Shown piece after piece: positions 8,710-17,481 of a DNA stretch of 54,240 nucleotides. The position numbers and the translations under genes were made by a program. Source of the stretch: Gemmatimonadota bacterium (GTDB taxonomy: Bacteria; Gemmatimonadota; Gemmatimonadetes; Longimicrobiales; Gaopeijiaceae); contig JAOUPR010000013.1 in assembly GCA_029879725.1 (NCBI GenBank), positions 1-54,240 of the forward strand. Direction: 5' to 3'. The notes beneath the pieces were generated by a model, which had not been told where the DNA came from, ran no database searches, and saw only the letters and a list, made by a program, of their open reading frames with translations. Within the stretch, counting starts at the first letter, position 1. Each line of letters starts with the position of its first letter.

Positions 8710-10179
8710 TCAGTGGAAGCTGCGCCGGGCCTTCCACGTTTCCGGGTGGAAGAGCAGGAGCACGGTGTAGATCTCCAGGCGGCCCACGAGCATGAGAAAG
8801 CTGAGCACCACCAGGGCGGGATCGGACATCCACCCGTAGTTGTCCGTGGCGCCCACGTCGCCGAATCCCGGACCCACGTTGCCCAGACTCGCCATGCTCG
8901 CGGCAAGGGCCGTGAGGGGGTCCATCCCCAGGAAGCCCATGACCAGGGCCCCGGCCAGGCACAGCAGGAGGTAGAGGATCACGAAGCCGATGATGTTGGC
9001 CATCACGTCTTCGCGAATGGCCCGGGTCCCGACCCGCGTGAGGAGGATGGCGCGGGGGTGCAGGTGCTTCCGGATCTCGTTCCCCGTCTGCTTCAGGAGG
9101 AGGAGGACCCGCAGGACCTTGATCCCACCGCCGGTGGAGCCTGCCATCCCGCCCACGAAGAAGAGCGCGAACAGGATCATCTGGGATCCGGGGATCCACA
9201 TCTCGTAGTCCGCGCTCACGAACCCGGTGGTGGTGGTGATGGACACCGACTGGAAGAGGGCGTCGCGTACCGCTCCCTCCACCCCCGCTACCCCCGGCGC
9301 GTATCCACCGGAGGCGAAGTTCACGACGGCCAGGAGCCCGGCCGCGATGAGAATCACGTAGGTGTAGAGGCGCCACTCCTGATCACGGAGGTACACCATG
9401 CGGCCGGTGGCGGCCCGGTAGTGGAGGGAGAAGTTCACTCCGGCCAGATACATGAACACGATGGTCACGTAATGGATGTACCGGGAGTCGAACCCCGCCA
9501 TCGATGCGTTCTTGGTGGAGAACCCGCCCGTGGCCAGCGTGGCGAAGCTGTGGTTCACGGCGTCGAAGAGGCCCATCCCGCCGGCCACGTACAGGAGCGT
9601 CTGTGCCGCCGTGAGGCCCACGTACACGAACCAGAGGAGCTTCGCGGTCTGGGTGATGCGCGGACGGAGCCGCTCCGGGGTGGGGCCCGGGACCTCCGCG
9701 CGGAAGAGCTGCATCCCGCCGACGCCGAGGTAGGGGAGGACGGCGATCACCAGCACGATGATCCCCATTCCCCCCAGCCAATGGGTCAGGGAGCGCCAGA
9801 ACAGGATGCCGTGTGAGAGGCTCTCGATATCGGCGAATACGGTGGCGCCCGTGGTGGTGAACCCCGACATGGCTTCGAAGACGGCCGCGGCGGGCGAGGA
9901 CAGGACGCCGGTGAAGAGATACGGGAGGGCGCCGAAGTTCGCCGTGGCGGCCCACGCCATCGTCACGATGGCGAACCCTTCGCGCGTGGTGATCTCGCCG
10001 TTGAATCGGGTGGGGAGATAGAGCGCTCCTCCCGCCACCAGCGTGGTCAGGGACGCCAGGAACAGGGCCCCGGCATCGCCTTCCCGGTAGAGGAGCGACA
10101 CCACCACGGGAATGAGCATGGCCAGCCCCACGAAGACCTGGAAGAGGCCGACCACGTTGGCGACTCGGCGAAGAGACAT
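8710..10179 (-). CDS. trkH: Trk-type potassium uptake membrane subunit TrkH
   Basis: A 489-residue integral membrane protein of the Trk/Ktr/HKT superfamily with four M1-P-M2 repeats. The four selectivity-filter loops are visible in order: GFTTTGATVF, FATLATGGFST, SITTTTGFVSA and LGNVGPGFGDVG. SGFTTTG near residue 105 and MAGSTGGGIKVLR near 345 are typical. It forms the K+ pore and is gated by the cytosolic TrkA ring. Its ATG overlaps the trkA stop (TGATG), so it is the second gene of a trkA-trkH operon. Confidence 0.96.
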   Translation of the reverse strand: MSLRRVANVVGLFQVFVGLAMLIPVVVSLLYREGDAGALFLASLTTLVAGGALYLPTRFNGEITTREGFAIVTMAWAATANFGALPYLFTGVLSSPAAAVFEAMSGFTTTGATVFADIESLSHGILFWRSLTHWLGGMGIIVLVIAVLPYLGVGGMQLFRAEVPGPTPERLRPRITQTAKLLWFVYVGLTAAQTLLYVAGGMGLFDAVNHSFATLATGGFSTKNASMAGFDSRYIHYVTIVFMYLAGVNFSLHYRAATGRMVYLRDQEWRLYTYVILIAAGLLAVVNFASGGYAPGVAGVEGAVRDALFQSVSITTTTGFVSADYEMWIPGSQMILFALFFVGGMAGSTGGGIKVLRVLLLLKQTGNEIRKHLHPRAILLTRVGTRAIREDVMANIIGFVILYLLLCLAGALVMGFLGMDPLTALAASMASLGNVGPGFGDVGATDNYGWMSDPALVVLSFLMLVGRLEIYTVLLLFHPETWKARRSFH

Positions 10180-11522
10180 CAGTCGAAGAGCTTCTCTACT
10201 TCGGGGATGGCGCCCGGGAGCGCGAACACGATCACCTCGTCTCCGGGAAGGATCTCGTCGTCACCTCGCGGGATGATGATCTCGTCGTTCCGGATGATGC
10301 TTCCCACGATGCCATCCTTCGGGAAATGAACGTCGCGCAGGGTCTTCCCCGCGATGCGCGACCCCTCGTCCACACGGAACTCGATGGCCTCGGCGTGGAT
10401 GCCCATGAGGCTCGCCACGGTCATGACCCGGCCGCGCCGGACGTAGCGCAGGATGGCGTTGACCGTGGACATCCGCGGGGACACCGAAGCGTCGATCCCG
10501 ACCCGGGGCACGAGGTGGAGGTACTCGAACTTGTGGATGAGGCTCACCACCTTCTTCGCCCCCACGGACTTGGCCAGGAGGCTCGAGAGGAGATTCGTCT
10601 CGTCGTGTCCGGTGGCGGAGACGTATCCGTCGATTCCACTCACGCCCTCCATCTCCAGAAGCTCCAGGTCGGTGGCGTCGGCATGGAGGACCAGGGACCG
10701 CGGAAGGCGGTCGGCCAGTTCCACGCAGCGCCTGCGGTCGTGGTCGAGAATCGTGCACTCCACATGGTGCTGCTCCAGGAGCTCGGCGAGGTATTCCCCT
10801 TCCGAGCTTCCTCCGGCGATCATCACGCGCTTGAGGTGGAATCGTTCGTACCCCGCCAGAGGCGGGATCCCGACGATCTCCGACGTGGGCGCCAGCACGT
10901 ACAGGAGGTCGCCGGCCTCGATACGGTCATGGCCGCGGGGGATCCTGGTGACGTCGTTTCGCACGATGGCCGCGGTCACGTAGTGCTTGTCCGTGTAGCG
11001 CTCGGCCAGCTCCAGGAGGCTCCGTCCGGCCACGGGAGCTCCGTCCTTGACCCGGAGTCCGATGAGCTGGACCCGTCCTCCCGCGAACTGAGCGACATCC
11101 GTGGCCGCCGCGCTCTGGAGGAGCTGGAACGTCTCCCACGCGCACTCCCTTTCGGGGTTGATCATGAGGTCGATCCCCATGTGCTCCCGCGAGAGGACGC
11201 TCCCCCGCTGGTAGTACTCGGGATTGCTGATCCGGGCGACGGTGAGCCCCACGTCCAGGCGCTTGGCGGCGAGACAGGCGACGAGGTTGACCTCGTCCAG
11301 GCTGGTCACGGCGAGGAGCATGGCCGCCTCGCGCACGCCACCCTCTTCGAGAACCGGTAGGGACGCCCCGTTCCCCAGGAGCGTGATGACGTCGAGCTGC
11401 TGCGCCGCGAACTCCACTCGCTCGGGATTCGAGTCGATGAGGACGACGTCGTGGTTTTCTTCCGAGAGCCGCTGGGCCAGGTGGTACCCCACCTCTCCCG
11501 CACCTACGATGAGCACTTTCAT
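10179..11522 (-). CDS. trkA: Trk system potassium uptake regulatory subunit TrkA
   Basis: A 447-residue cytosolic regulator with two RCK repeats. The first Rossmann half begins at residue 1 (MKVLIVGAGEVGYHLAQRL, NAD-binding GxGxxG) and ends in an acidic strand VVLID. The second begins near residue 229 with a weakened glycine motif (VMIAGGSSEGEYLAELL). Each is followed by a TrkA_C domain (QLIGLRVKDGAPVAGRSL; IEFRVDEGSRIAGKTL). It gates TrkH in response to nucleotides. The ATG at 11522 gives the conserved N-terminus; the longer open frame upstream has no similarity. Its leader contains a 10-bp hairpin and a 16-bp palindrome. Confidence 0.96.
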   Translation of the reverse strand: MKVLIVGAGEVGYHLAQRLSEENHDVVLIDSNPERVEFAAQQLDVITLLGNGASLPVLEEGGVREAAMLLAVTSLDEVNLVACLAAKRLDVGLTVARISNPEYYQRGSVLSREHMGIDLMINPERECAWETFQLLQSAAATDVAQFAGGRVQLIGLRVKDGAPVAGRSLLELAERYTDKHYVTAAIVRNDVTRIPRGHDRIEAGDLLYVLAPTSEIVGIPPLAGYERFHLKRVMIAGGSSEGEYLAELLEQHHVECTILDHDRRRCVELADRLPRSLVLHADATDLELLEMEGVSGIDGYVSATGHDETNLLSSLLAKSVGAKKVVSLIHKFEYLHLVPRVGIDASVSPRMSTVNAILRYVRRGRVMTVASLMGIHAEAIEFRVDEGSRIAGKTLRDVHFPKDGIVGSIIRNDEIIIPRGDDEILPGDEVIVFALPGAIPEVEKLFD

Positions 11523-11556
11523 GAAGCGTGTCTCTCTATCGCTGTCCCGCCGAAGG

Positions 11557-11586
11557 GATGCCGCCGACATCGCGGCCGGCGGCATC
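11557..11586. promoter_or_regulatory. Perfect 10-bp hairpin in the trkA leader
   Basis: GATGCCGCCG at 11557-11566 and CGGCGGCATC at 11577-11586 form a perfect 10-bp stem around a 10-base loop, 34 bases before the trkA start. It has no following T run on either side, so it looks more like an mRNA structure or a protein site than a terminator. Confidence 0.5.
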
Positions 11587-11640
11587 AAGGTAGCGTTACC
11601 CGCGATAAGATCCAGGGAGGGCACCGGGATGTCGGGTGGG

Positions 11641-11656
11641 GGTATCCATGGATACC
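11641..11656. promoter_or_regulatory. Perfect 16-bp palindrome between trkA and the baeRF gene
   Basis: GGTATCCATGGATACC is self-complementary over 16 bases with no spacer. It is centred in the 205-base divergent region, 119 bases from the trkA start and 72 from the next plus-strand gene. Dimeric regulators bind sites of this form. About one 16-bp palindrome is expected by chance in a window of this length, so function is not proven. Confidence 0.4.
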
Positions 11657-11727
11657 TGCCCATTGTTCGGTCTCCCGCCAGGGAGGACGCGGTCTCCCGT
11701 CGGGTGCCGACGGAATCGGAGGGGCCG

Positions 11728-12807
11728 ATGCTGACACGTGACGAGCTGGTTGATCTCTACCGTACCCTCAAGGACCGTTCCGTCCTCAGCGTGTATCTCG
11801 ATGTGGACCATCACGATCCGGCCCGAAAGGGACATTGGCGCAACCAGTTGCGCACGCAACTCTCGAATTGCCGGAAGACTCTCACGGAGGATACCGAGGC
11901 CGAATTCCAGGAGGCCGCGGGGCACATCGAGGACGCCCTGCGGCCGTACGACAACCACTTCGTACCGAACCGGGGATGGGTGGGATTCGCCACCCGTGAC
12001 CGTCTGTGGCACGCGGAGGAATTGCCGGTGTCCGTGGCGGATCGAGCCCGGTGGGATCGGGGGATCCAGGCGGCTCCGTACGTGAAGGTGCTGGGCCAGC
12101 ACCGCCCGGTCTGGGCCGCCCTGGTGGATCAGGTACGAGCACGCGTGTTCCGGTACGCCGACGGAGTGCTCACCGAGATGGAAGGCCTCACCGCCGACCG
12201 GTACCTCGGCGACCTGTCGGACAGCGGGGTGAGCAAGAGCGCTTCCCGCACCAGTGGTTTCCGGGGTGAGACGTCCACGGACCTGGCTCAACGACTCCTG
12301 GACCGCCAGAGCGGCGAGATGGCTCGTGACCTCGTGCAGCGCCTGACGCAGGGAGCGGGCGACGACGGACTCGTGATCCTCGGGGGGACCACCGAGATGG
12401 TCGCGCGGGTACACGCGCTCCTTCCTGGATCCCTCACGGCGAGGATCCGAGACGACGTGTCGCTTCACGTGGAGATGGCTCCCCACGAGGTCCGCGCGGC
12501 GCTGGAGCGTGACACCGCGGCCCTCACCGAGGATCTGCACGCGCGCCTCGTGGACCAGGTGCTGGAAGCGGGGCGGGGGAAGGGCGCGGGTGTCCGAGGT
12601 GTCCAATCGGTCCGCAAGGCACTCACGGAGAATCGGGTGGACCGTCTCCTCCTCTCCCGCGGCTTCGTGGGGGGACATCCCGAAGTGGCCAACGAGCTCG
12701 TGGGGCTGGCCCTGGCCCAGGGCGGAGACCTGGAGGAGGTGAACGGCCCTCCCGGGGTCCGCCTCGATCAAGAGGTGGAAGGCGTGGCGGCCCGCTTGCG
12801 ATTCTGA
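11728..12807 (+). CDS. Bacterial archaeo-eukaryotic release-factor-like protein (baeRF type)
   Basis: A 359-residue soluble protein. The start is ATG 11728 with GGAGGGG just upstream. N-terminal VLSVYLDVDHHDPA, central VLGQHRPVWAALVDQVRARVFRY and the C-terminal VDRLLLSRGF segment match the Vlrf1/eRF1-like architecture known from bacterial baeRF families, probably close to family 10. That family is related to eRF1 domains 2-3 and to Vms1-like peptidyl-tRNA hydrolases, and a role in stalled ribosomes is proposed in the literature. No GGQ motif is evident: a Gly-rich stretch (RTSGFRG) sits near residues 174-180. Next to a tRNA gene. Function is inferred from family resemblance only. Confidence 0.65.
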   Translation: MLTRDELVDLYRTLKDRSVLSVYLDVDHHDPARKGHWRNQLRTQLSNCRKTLTEDTEAEFQEAAGHIEDALRPYDNHFVPNRGWVGFATRDRLWHAEELPVSVADRARWDRGIQAAPYVKVLGQHRPVWAALVDQVRARVFRYADGVLTEMEGLTADRYLGDLSDSGVSKSASRTSGFRGETSTDLAQRLLDRQSGEMARDLVQRLTQGAGDDGLVILGGTTEMVARVHALLPGSLTARIRDDVSLHVEMAPHEVRAALERDTAALTEDLHARLVDQVLEAGRGKGAGVRGVQSVRKALTENRVDRLLLSRGFVGGHPEVANELVGLALAQGGDLEEVNGPPGVRLDQEVEGVAARLRF

Positions 12808-12867
12808 CGGGTGGAGGCGTTCCCGGGTGATGAAAACGGGCCCGAAGGAGGCTATCTTGTCTCCGTC

Positions 12868-12941
12868 GGGCCCGTAGCTCAGTTGGTCAGAGCAGTGGAC
12901 TCATAATCCAACGGTCGCAGGTTCGAGCCCTGCCGGGCCCA
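12868..12941 (+). tRNA. tRNA with CAU anticodon (Met or lysidine-modified Ile2)
   Basis: A 74-nt cloverleaf. Acceptor GGGCCCG (12868-12874) pairs with CGGGCCC (12934-12940), with discriminator A at 12941 and no encoded CCA. The D arm is GCTC-AGTTGGTCA-GAGC, the anticodon loop CTCATAA, and the T arm GCAGG-TTCGAGC-CCTGC. The anticodon stem has a G:A at its outermost position. The initiator tRNA is unlikely because the first acceptor pair is a full G-C. Elongator Met and Ile2 cannot be separated here by eye. Confidence 0.93.
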
Positions 12942-12945
12942 CTCC

Positions 12946-15672
12946 TCAGGCACCCGCTCCCGGACCATCGCTCCGGGGGCGGGTTTCTCTCTTCCGGATC
13001 CACGACGCGGCCTGGCCCACCACGAGGGGTGCCACGGCGGTGGCGGCCACGGTGACCCACCCCCAGGCCGGGATGGCCACGACGTCCAGGAGGTCCCCCA
13101 GGAACGGGTTGGCCAGGGGTGAGAGCTGAAGAGCGGCGGAGAGGAGGAGCGCGCCCCACATCCAGGGATTCGTGAACACGCGGGCCAGGGGGAGGGGGCC
13201 CACCGACCGGGCGTTGAACACGTGAAGGAGTTGCGTGAACGCCAGAGCCATGAACGCCATCGTGACGGACTGCTCGAGGGTACCCCACCGCAGCCCGATC
13301 GAGAAAGCCGCCAGGGTCGAGGCGGTGAGGACGCCTCCGTACCAGAACACGGCACCGAGGAAGGTGCGCGAGAGGATGGGCGCGCGCGGATCGCGCGGCG
13401 GGCGTCGCATCACGTCGAGGGCGGGGGGCTCCATGGCCAGCGCCAGGGCGGGGAAGACGTCCGTGATCAGATTCAGCCAGAGGATCTGGAGGGGGAGCAC
13501 GGGCTGGGGGAGTCCCGACACGCTCGCCGCGAAGATCACGCCCACCTCGGCGAGGTTGCAGGAGAAGAGGTACAGGATGAACTTGCGGATGTTGTCGTAG
13601 ATCACGCGGCCTTCCTCCACCGCGGCGGTGATGGTCTCGAAGCGGTCGTCCTGAAGGACCAGGTCGGCAGCCTCCCGGGCGACGTCGGTTCCCCGCAGGC
13701 CCATGGCGACGCCGATATCGGCCCGGCGCAGCGCGGGGGCGTCGTTCACGCCGTCTCCGAGCATGGCGACCACTTCGCCGCGCGCCTGTAGCGCCTCGAC
13801 GATTCTGAGCTTGTCTTCCGGACCGACCCGTGCGAGACCCACGACACCGTCGAGGCGGGCCGCCGTCTCCTCGGGACCCAGGTCGTGGAGTTCGGCCGCC
13901 TCCACGAACCCCTCTCCCGACGCGTCCATCCCCAACTCGCCCGCGATGGCCCGCGCCGTCGGGGCCTGGTCTCCCGTGAGCATCAGGGTGCGGATCCCCG
14001 CCGACCTACATCGCTCCACGGCCTCACGGACACCGGGGGCCGGGGCGTCGTGCATGGCCACCAACCCCACCAGGGTCAGGTCCCGGACGTGGGCGTCGTC
14101 GAAGGGGTCCGGCCCGGGGGACACGTCGCGGCGGGCGAGGGCCAGCACACGGAGCCCCCGGGACGCGAACCGCCGGTTGGCGTCCTCCACGTCTTCCACG
14201 TGGCGGGGCGTGAAGTGTGTGTCCGCGCCTCCACTGGCCACGCGAGCGCACCGGGGGATGACGCGATGGGGAGCCCCCTTCACGAAGATCTCGCCGCCGC
14301 CGGGCCCTCCGTGGAGCGTGGCCATCCACATCCGCCGGCTGGTGAATTCGATCTCGCCCAGGCGGGGGCGCGAGGTGGCGAGGGACCGGGGATCGAGTCC
14401 CGCCTTCATCGCGGCGGTGAGGATGGCGCACTCCGTCGGGTCTCCCTGGCAACTCCAGAGGCCGTCGGTTTCCGTGACGAAGGAGTCGTGGGCGAGAGCG
14501 CCGATGGTGAGCAGGTCGATCAGGCCGGCGAGCTCCGCGGGATCCGCGTGCGCGCCGTCCACCTCGAAGGACCCGTCGGGATGGTAGCCCACACCCGACA
14601 CGATGACTTCGGCCTCGGCCGTCCAGATCGCGACCACGGTCATCTCGCCCGTGGTGACCGTGCCCGTCTTGTCGGTGCAGATCACGGTGGCTCCACCCAG
14701 CGCCTCCACCGCCGGGAGACGGCGGAGGAGGGCATTGCGACGGGCCATGCGGCGCATCCCCACGGCCAGGGCGATGGTCGCGACCACGGGGAGCCCCTCG
14801 GGCACCGCCGCCACCGCGAGCGCCAGCCCCGTTTCGAGCATCCGGATCACGTCCTGTCCCCGGAGGATCCCGAGCCCGGACACCACGGCCACGATCCCCA
14901 GGACCAGAAGGATCAGGCTGCGTCCCATGGCGTCGAGGCGGCGTTCCAGGGGGGAGGGTGGCTCCTCCAGTTGGGCCATGAGTTGGTCGATGCGCCCCAA
15001 TTCGGTCCGGGTGCCGGTGCCGATCACCACCGCCGACCCCTTGCCGCGGGTGACCAGGGTGCCCTTGTGGATCATCCACGCCCGTTCCCCGATGGGAGGC
15101 GGCTCGCGGGACGCCGGCGGATCCACGGCCGCCTTCGCCACGGGGACGGACTCACCGGTGAGGAGTGCCTCGTCCACCGACAGGCCCAGGCTCTCCACCA
15201 CCCGGGCATCGGCGGGAACCGCGTCGCCGGGGCGCAGTCGCACCACGTCTCCCGGGACCACGGTGGCGCTGTCCACGACGCGGTACTCTCCGTCGCGCAG
15301 GACCCACGCGTGGGCCACCTGGAGCTTCTTGAGCGCGTCCATGGACCGCCGGGCCCGCCACTCCATGGTGAACCCCAGGGCGACGTTGATCACCACCACC
15401 ACGGCCACCGCCGCGGCCTCGATGACCTCCCCGGTGAGGAAGGCGACGATGGCCACCAGGGTGAGGAGAAGGAACACCAGACTGCGCACCTGGTCCAGGA
15501 GGACCCGCCAGGCCGGGCGCGGCGGGTGGGTCGGGAGCGCGTTGGGGCCGAAGGTCGCCAGCCGCCGGTCGGCCTCCTCGGTGGTGAGCCCTTCCGGGCC
15601 GCACTCCAGCCCCGCCCACACCTCCACGAGAGGGAGGGGGTGCCACGGACGGGGGGCGCCGAGGGGAGTCAT
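12946..15672 (-). CDS. P2A-type cation-transporting P-type ATPase, probably Ca2+
   Basis: A 908-residue pump. An N-terminal cation ATPase domain (GLTTEEADRRLATFGPNALP) is followed by the actuator motif LLTGESVPV, the phosphorylation site CTDKTGT (D334), KGAPHRVIPRC, and the hinge MLGDGVNDAPALRRADIGVAMG. TM4 has VAAVPEGLP, TM5 NLAEVGVIF and TM6 LNLITDVFPALALAMEP. These supply the Glu, Asn-x-x-Glu and Asn-x-x-Asp ligands of the SERCA Ca2+ sites. It therefore most likely extrudes Ca2+ (or Mn2+). The ATG at 15672 gives the family N-terminus although no clear ribosome-binding site precedes it; the same frame stays open far upstream by GC bias. It converges on the tRNA gene. Confidence 0.93.
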   Translation of the reverse strand: MTPLGAPRPWHPLPLVEVWAGLECGPEGLTTEEADRRLATFGPNALPTHPPRPAWRVLLDQVRSLVFLLLTLVAIVAFLTGEVIEAAAVAVVVVINVALGFTMEWRARRSMDALKKLQVAHAWVLRDGEYRVVDSATVVPGDVVRLRPGDAVPADARVVESLGLSVDEALLTGESVPVAKAAVDPPASREPPPIGERAWMIHKGTLVTRGKGSAVVIGTGTRTELGRIDQLMAQLEEPPSPLERRLDAMGRSLILLVLGIVAVVSGLGILRGQDVIRMLETGLALAVAAVPEGLPVVATIALAVGMRRMARRNALLRRLPAVEALGGATVICTDKTGTVTTGEMTVVAIWTAEAEVIVSGVGYHPDGSFEVDGAHADPAELAGLIDLLTIGALAHDSFVTETDGLWSCQGDPTECAILTAAMKAGLDPRSLATSRPRLGEIEFTSRRMWMATLHGGPGGGEIFVKGAPHRVIPRCARVASGGADTHFTPRHVEDVEDANRRFASRGLRVLALARRDVSPGPDPFDDAHVRDLTLVGLVAMHDAPAPGVREAVERCRSAGIRTLMLTGDQAPTARAIAGELGMDASGEGFVEAAELHDLGPEETAARLDGVVGLARVGPEDKLRIVEALQARGEVVAMLGDGVNDAPALRRADIGVAMGLRGTDVAREAADLVLQDDRFETITAAVEEGRVIYDNIRKFILYLFSCNLAEVGVIFAASVSGLPQPVLPLQILWLNLITDVFPALALAMEPPALDVMRRPPRDPRAPILSRTFLGAVFWYGGVLTASTLAAFSIGLRWGTLEQSVTMAFMALAFTQLLHVFNARSVGPLPLARVFTNPWMWGALLLSAALQLSPLANPFLGDLLDVVAIPAWGWVTVAATAVAPLVVGQAASWIRKRETRPRSDGPGAGA
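12952..12990 (+). terminator. Intrinsic terminator of the tRNA gene
   Basis: ACCCGCTCCCGGA at 12952-12964 pairs with TCCGGGGGCGGGT at 12972-12984 (13 pairs, one G-T), followed by a T-rich TTCTCT. It begins ten bases after the tRNA and lies inside the 3' end of the convergent ATPase gene, so the ATPase C-terminal codons double as terminator sequence. Confidence 0.75.
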
Positions 15673-15920
15673 GGGGGACGGTGCGGAGGCGGACGGTACT
15701 TCCTGGCTGTGGTTGAGGAATCGTACCCCTCTGGCCGCCACACGGTCGTGGTCGCCGCCCCAGTGTGGTGTAGCCGAGGTCTGCTGCGATTCGAGTGCGA
15801 CCGCATCCCGCACCTCGGCGTTGCTTCTCCTCGCGACAGCCCTGCTATTCCTCGTCGTCGCGCCTTGATCCGCGGGCGCGGTCACTCCCTCGGTCGCTAC
15901 CAGACTTCGGCTGCACCACC
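15673..15920. other. Intergenic stretch between the ATPase gene and the RF-like gene
   Basis: 248 bases lie between two minus-strand genes. No credible coding sequence, tRNA or terminator is visible. It presumably holds the ATPase promoter, but no good -35/-10 pair could be picked out by eye. Confidence 0.5.
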
Positions 15921-16304
15921 CTAGGTCTCGTCGGTCCCGGGGGGCCGCCGGGCCCTCTTGGTCTCCGCCCGGCGTTTCTTGGCCTCCAGGCGGCGTTTCT
16001 TCTCGCGGGACGGCACACGGGTGGGGATGCGGGGGGCCTCGACTTCGTGGAGCTTCTCCAGACGGGTGCGCAACGTGGCCAGGGCCGCCTTGCGATTGCG
16101 ATGCTGGCTCCGTTCCCGCCGCGCGGTGACACGGATTCCGGTGGGGAGATGGATCAGCCGCACGCCGGAATCCGTGGTGTTCTGATGCTGTCCTCCCGGC
16201 CCTCCCGAGCGGAAGGTCTCGAGCCGACACTGGGAGAGGAGTTCCTCGTCCGTCGCGGGGACGGGAACGGGGTCCGGATCCCTCGGGGTGTTCTTGGTGT
16301 TCAT
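15921..16304 (-). CDS. ArfB/PrfH-like peptide chain release factor domain protein
   Basis: A 127-residue protein made of an RF-1-type catalytic domain without stop-codon recognition domains. The peptidyl-tRNA hydrolysis loop is [17 protein letters not shown] (about residues 34-50), containing the universal GGQ. It is followed by [24 protein letters not shown]. The C-terminus is a strongly basic tail ([20 protein letters not shown]), as in ArfB, which inserts into the mRNA channel of stalled ribosomes. The QHQN rather than QxVNK context places it nearer the PrfH/RF-like group. Likely role: ribosome rescue. Divergent from the AI-2E-type permease. Confidence 0.85.
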   Translation of the reverse strand: MNTKNTPRDPDPVPVPATDEELLSQCRLETFRSGGPGGQHQNTTDSGVRLIHLPTGIRVTARRERSQHRNRKAALATLRTRLEKLHEVEAPRIPTRVPSREKKRRLEAKKRRAETKRARRPPGTDET

Positions 16305-16395
16305 CCTTTATGGGTGCTTGCGAATCCCTATGGAACTTCTTCGGACTTCGCGGTACTGTTTTCAGCGCTTCCCTTCGGGCCCCCACGGGACATCG

Positions 16396-17463
16396 ATGAT
16401 CTTCGACCGCATGGAACAGAATCCGGGCGCCAGGCTTCTCTTCATCCTGGCATGTCTGGTGGTGGTCGTCCATGGTCTGAAGCTCGCCCAGCCGGTTCTC
16501 CTCCCCGCGGCCCTGGCACTGTTCCTCGCCGTTCTGAGCCTTCCCATCATGCTCGCGCTGCGGCGACGGGGAGTTCCCGCCGTGCTCGCCATCGCCGTGA
16601 CGGTGCTGGTGGACGTGGCCGTCTTCGGGTTGGTGATCCTCCTCGCCATCCAGTCGGTGTCCGAGTTCGAGTCGCAGCTGACGCGATACGTGGCGGCGCT
16701 CCAGACGCTCCAGATCCGGTGGCTGGCCGTGGTGGAGGAGCGCACCGGGATCGCGCTGGGAGGATACGTCGCCACGGAGCTCCTGGACGCGAGAAAGCTC
16801 GTGGATCTCGCCGGCAGCGCCGTGGGCCAGGTGGCCCAGTTCCTCTCGAACACCTTCCTCGTCCTCCTCATCATGATCTTCATGCTCGCCGAGGCGACGG
16901 TGTTCCCGGAGAAATTCCGGATCGTCGTCGGCGACGGTGTGGACGACGGGGGGGACCGGCTCACCAACATCGTGCAGGAGATCCAGTCGTACCTGGGAAT
17001 CAAAACGGTCATCTCCCTGGCCACCGGGGTCATCCTGGGTGCCTGGGCCTACGTGACCGGGCTGGATTTTCCGGTTCTTCTGGGGATCATCGCCTTCGGT
17101 CTGAACTACGTCCCCACGGTGGGTTCCATCATCGCCGCCGCCCCCGCGCTGGTGCTCAGCGTGCTCATCCACGGGAGCCTCACACACGCGCTCCTGGTCG
17201 GCTCGGGATACGTCGTCGTGAACACGATGTTCGGGAACATCCTCGAGCCGAATCTCATGGGACGCCGTCTCGGCCTCTCCACCCTGGTGGTGGTCCTATC
17301 CCTCCTCTTCTGGGGATGGGCATGGGGGCCCCTGGGCGCCCTCCTTTCGGTTCCGCTCACCGTGGTGGTGAAGATCTGGCTCGAACACACGCAGGATCTC
17401 AGGTGGATCGCGATCCTCCTGGACAAGACCCCGCCGGCTCGGGAGCCGGATCCCGTACCCTGA
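16396..17463 (+). CDS. AI-2E family transporter (PerM-like permease)
   Basis: A 355-residue membrane protein with hydrophobic segments at both ends: paired N-terminal helices, a central soluble part with FESQLTRYVAALQTL, then LDFPVLLGIIAFGLNYVPTVGSIIAAAPALVL and LGLSTLVVVLSLLFWGWAWGPLGALLSVPLTVV. The NYVPTVGS and GPLGALLSVPL motifs are diagnostic. Some members export autoinducer-2 and others act as Na+/H+ antiporters, so the substrate here is unknown. Start at ATG 16396 (a second ATG is 15 bases on); the frame opens earlier at 16288 without similarity. Confidence 0.88.
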   Translation: MIFDRMEQNPGARLLFILACLVVVVHGLKLAQPVLLPAALALFLAVLSLPIMLALRRRGVPAVLAIAVTVLVDVAVFGLVILLAIQSVSEFESQLTRYVAALQTLQIRWLAVVEERTGIALGGYVATELLDARKLVDLAGSAVGQVAQFLSNTFLVLLIMIFMLAEATVFPEKFRIVVGDGVDDGGDRLTNIVQEIQSYLGIKTVISLATGVILGAWAYVTGLDFPVLLGIIAFGLNYVPTVGSIIAAAPALVLSVLIHGSLTHALLVGSGYVVVNTMFGNILEPNLMGRRLGLSTLVVVLSLLFWGWAWGPLGALLSVPLTVVVKIWLEHTQDLRWIAILLDKTPPAREPDPVP

Positions 17464-17481
17464 TGGTGGGAGGATGACGAA

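Noticed and set aside
12836..12875. ACGGGCCCGA ... TCGGGCCCGT inverted repeat in front of the tRNA
   Set aside because: The right arm is simply the tRNA acceptor stem and the left arm a short GGGCCC palindrome; insufficient to claim a tRNA remnant or att site.
15673..17187. A 1413-codon extension of the P-type ATPase frame upstream over two other genes
   Set aside because: The extension has no ATPase similarity and overlaps the RF-like gene and the AI-2E-type permease; the ATPase is placed at ATG 15672.
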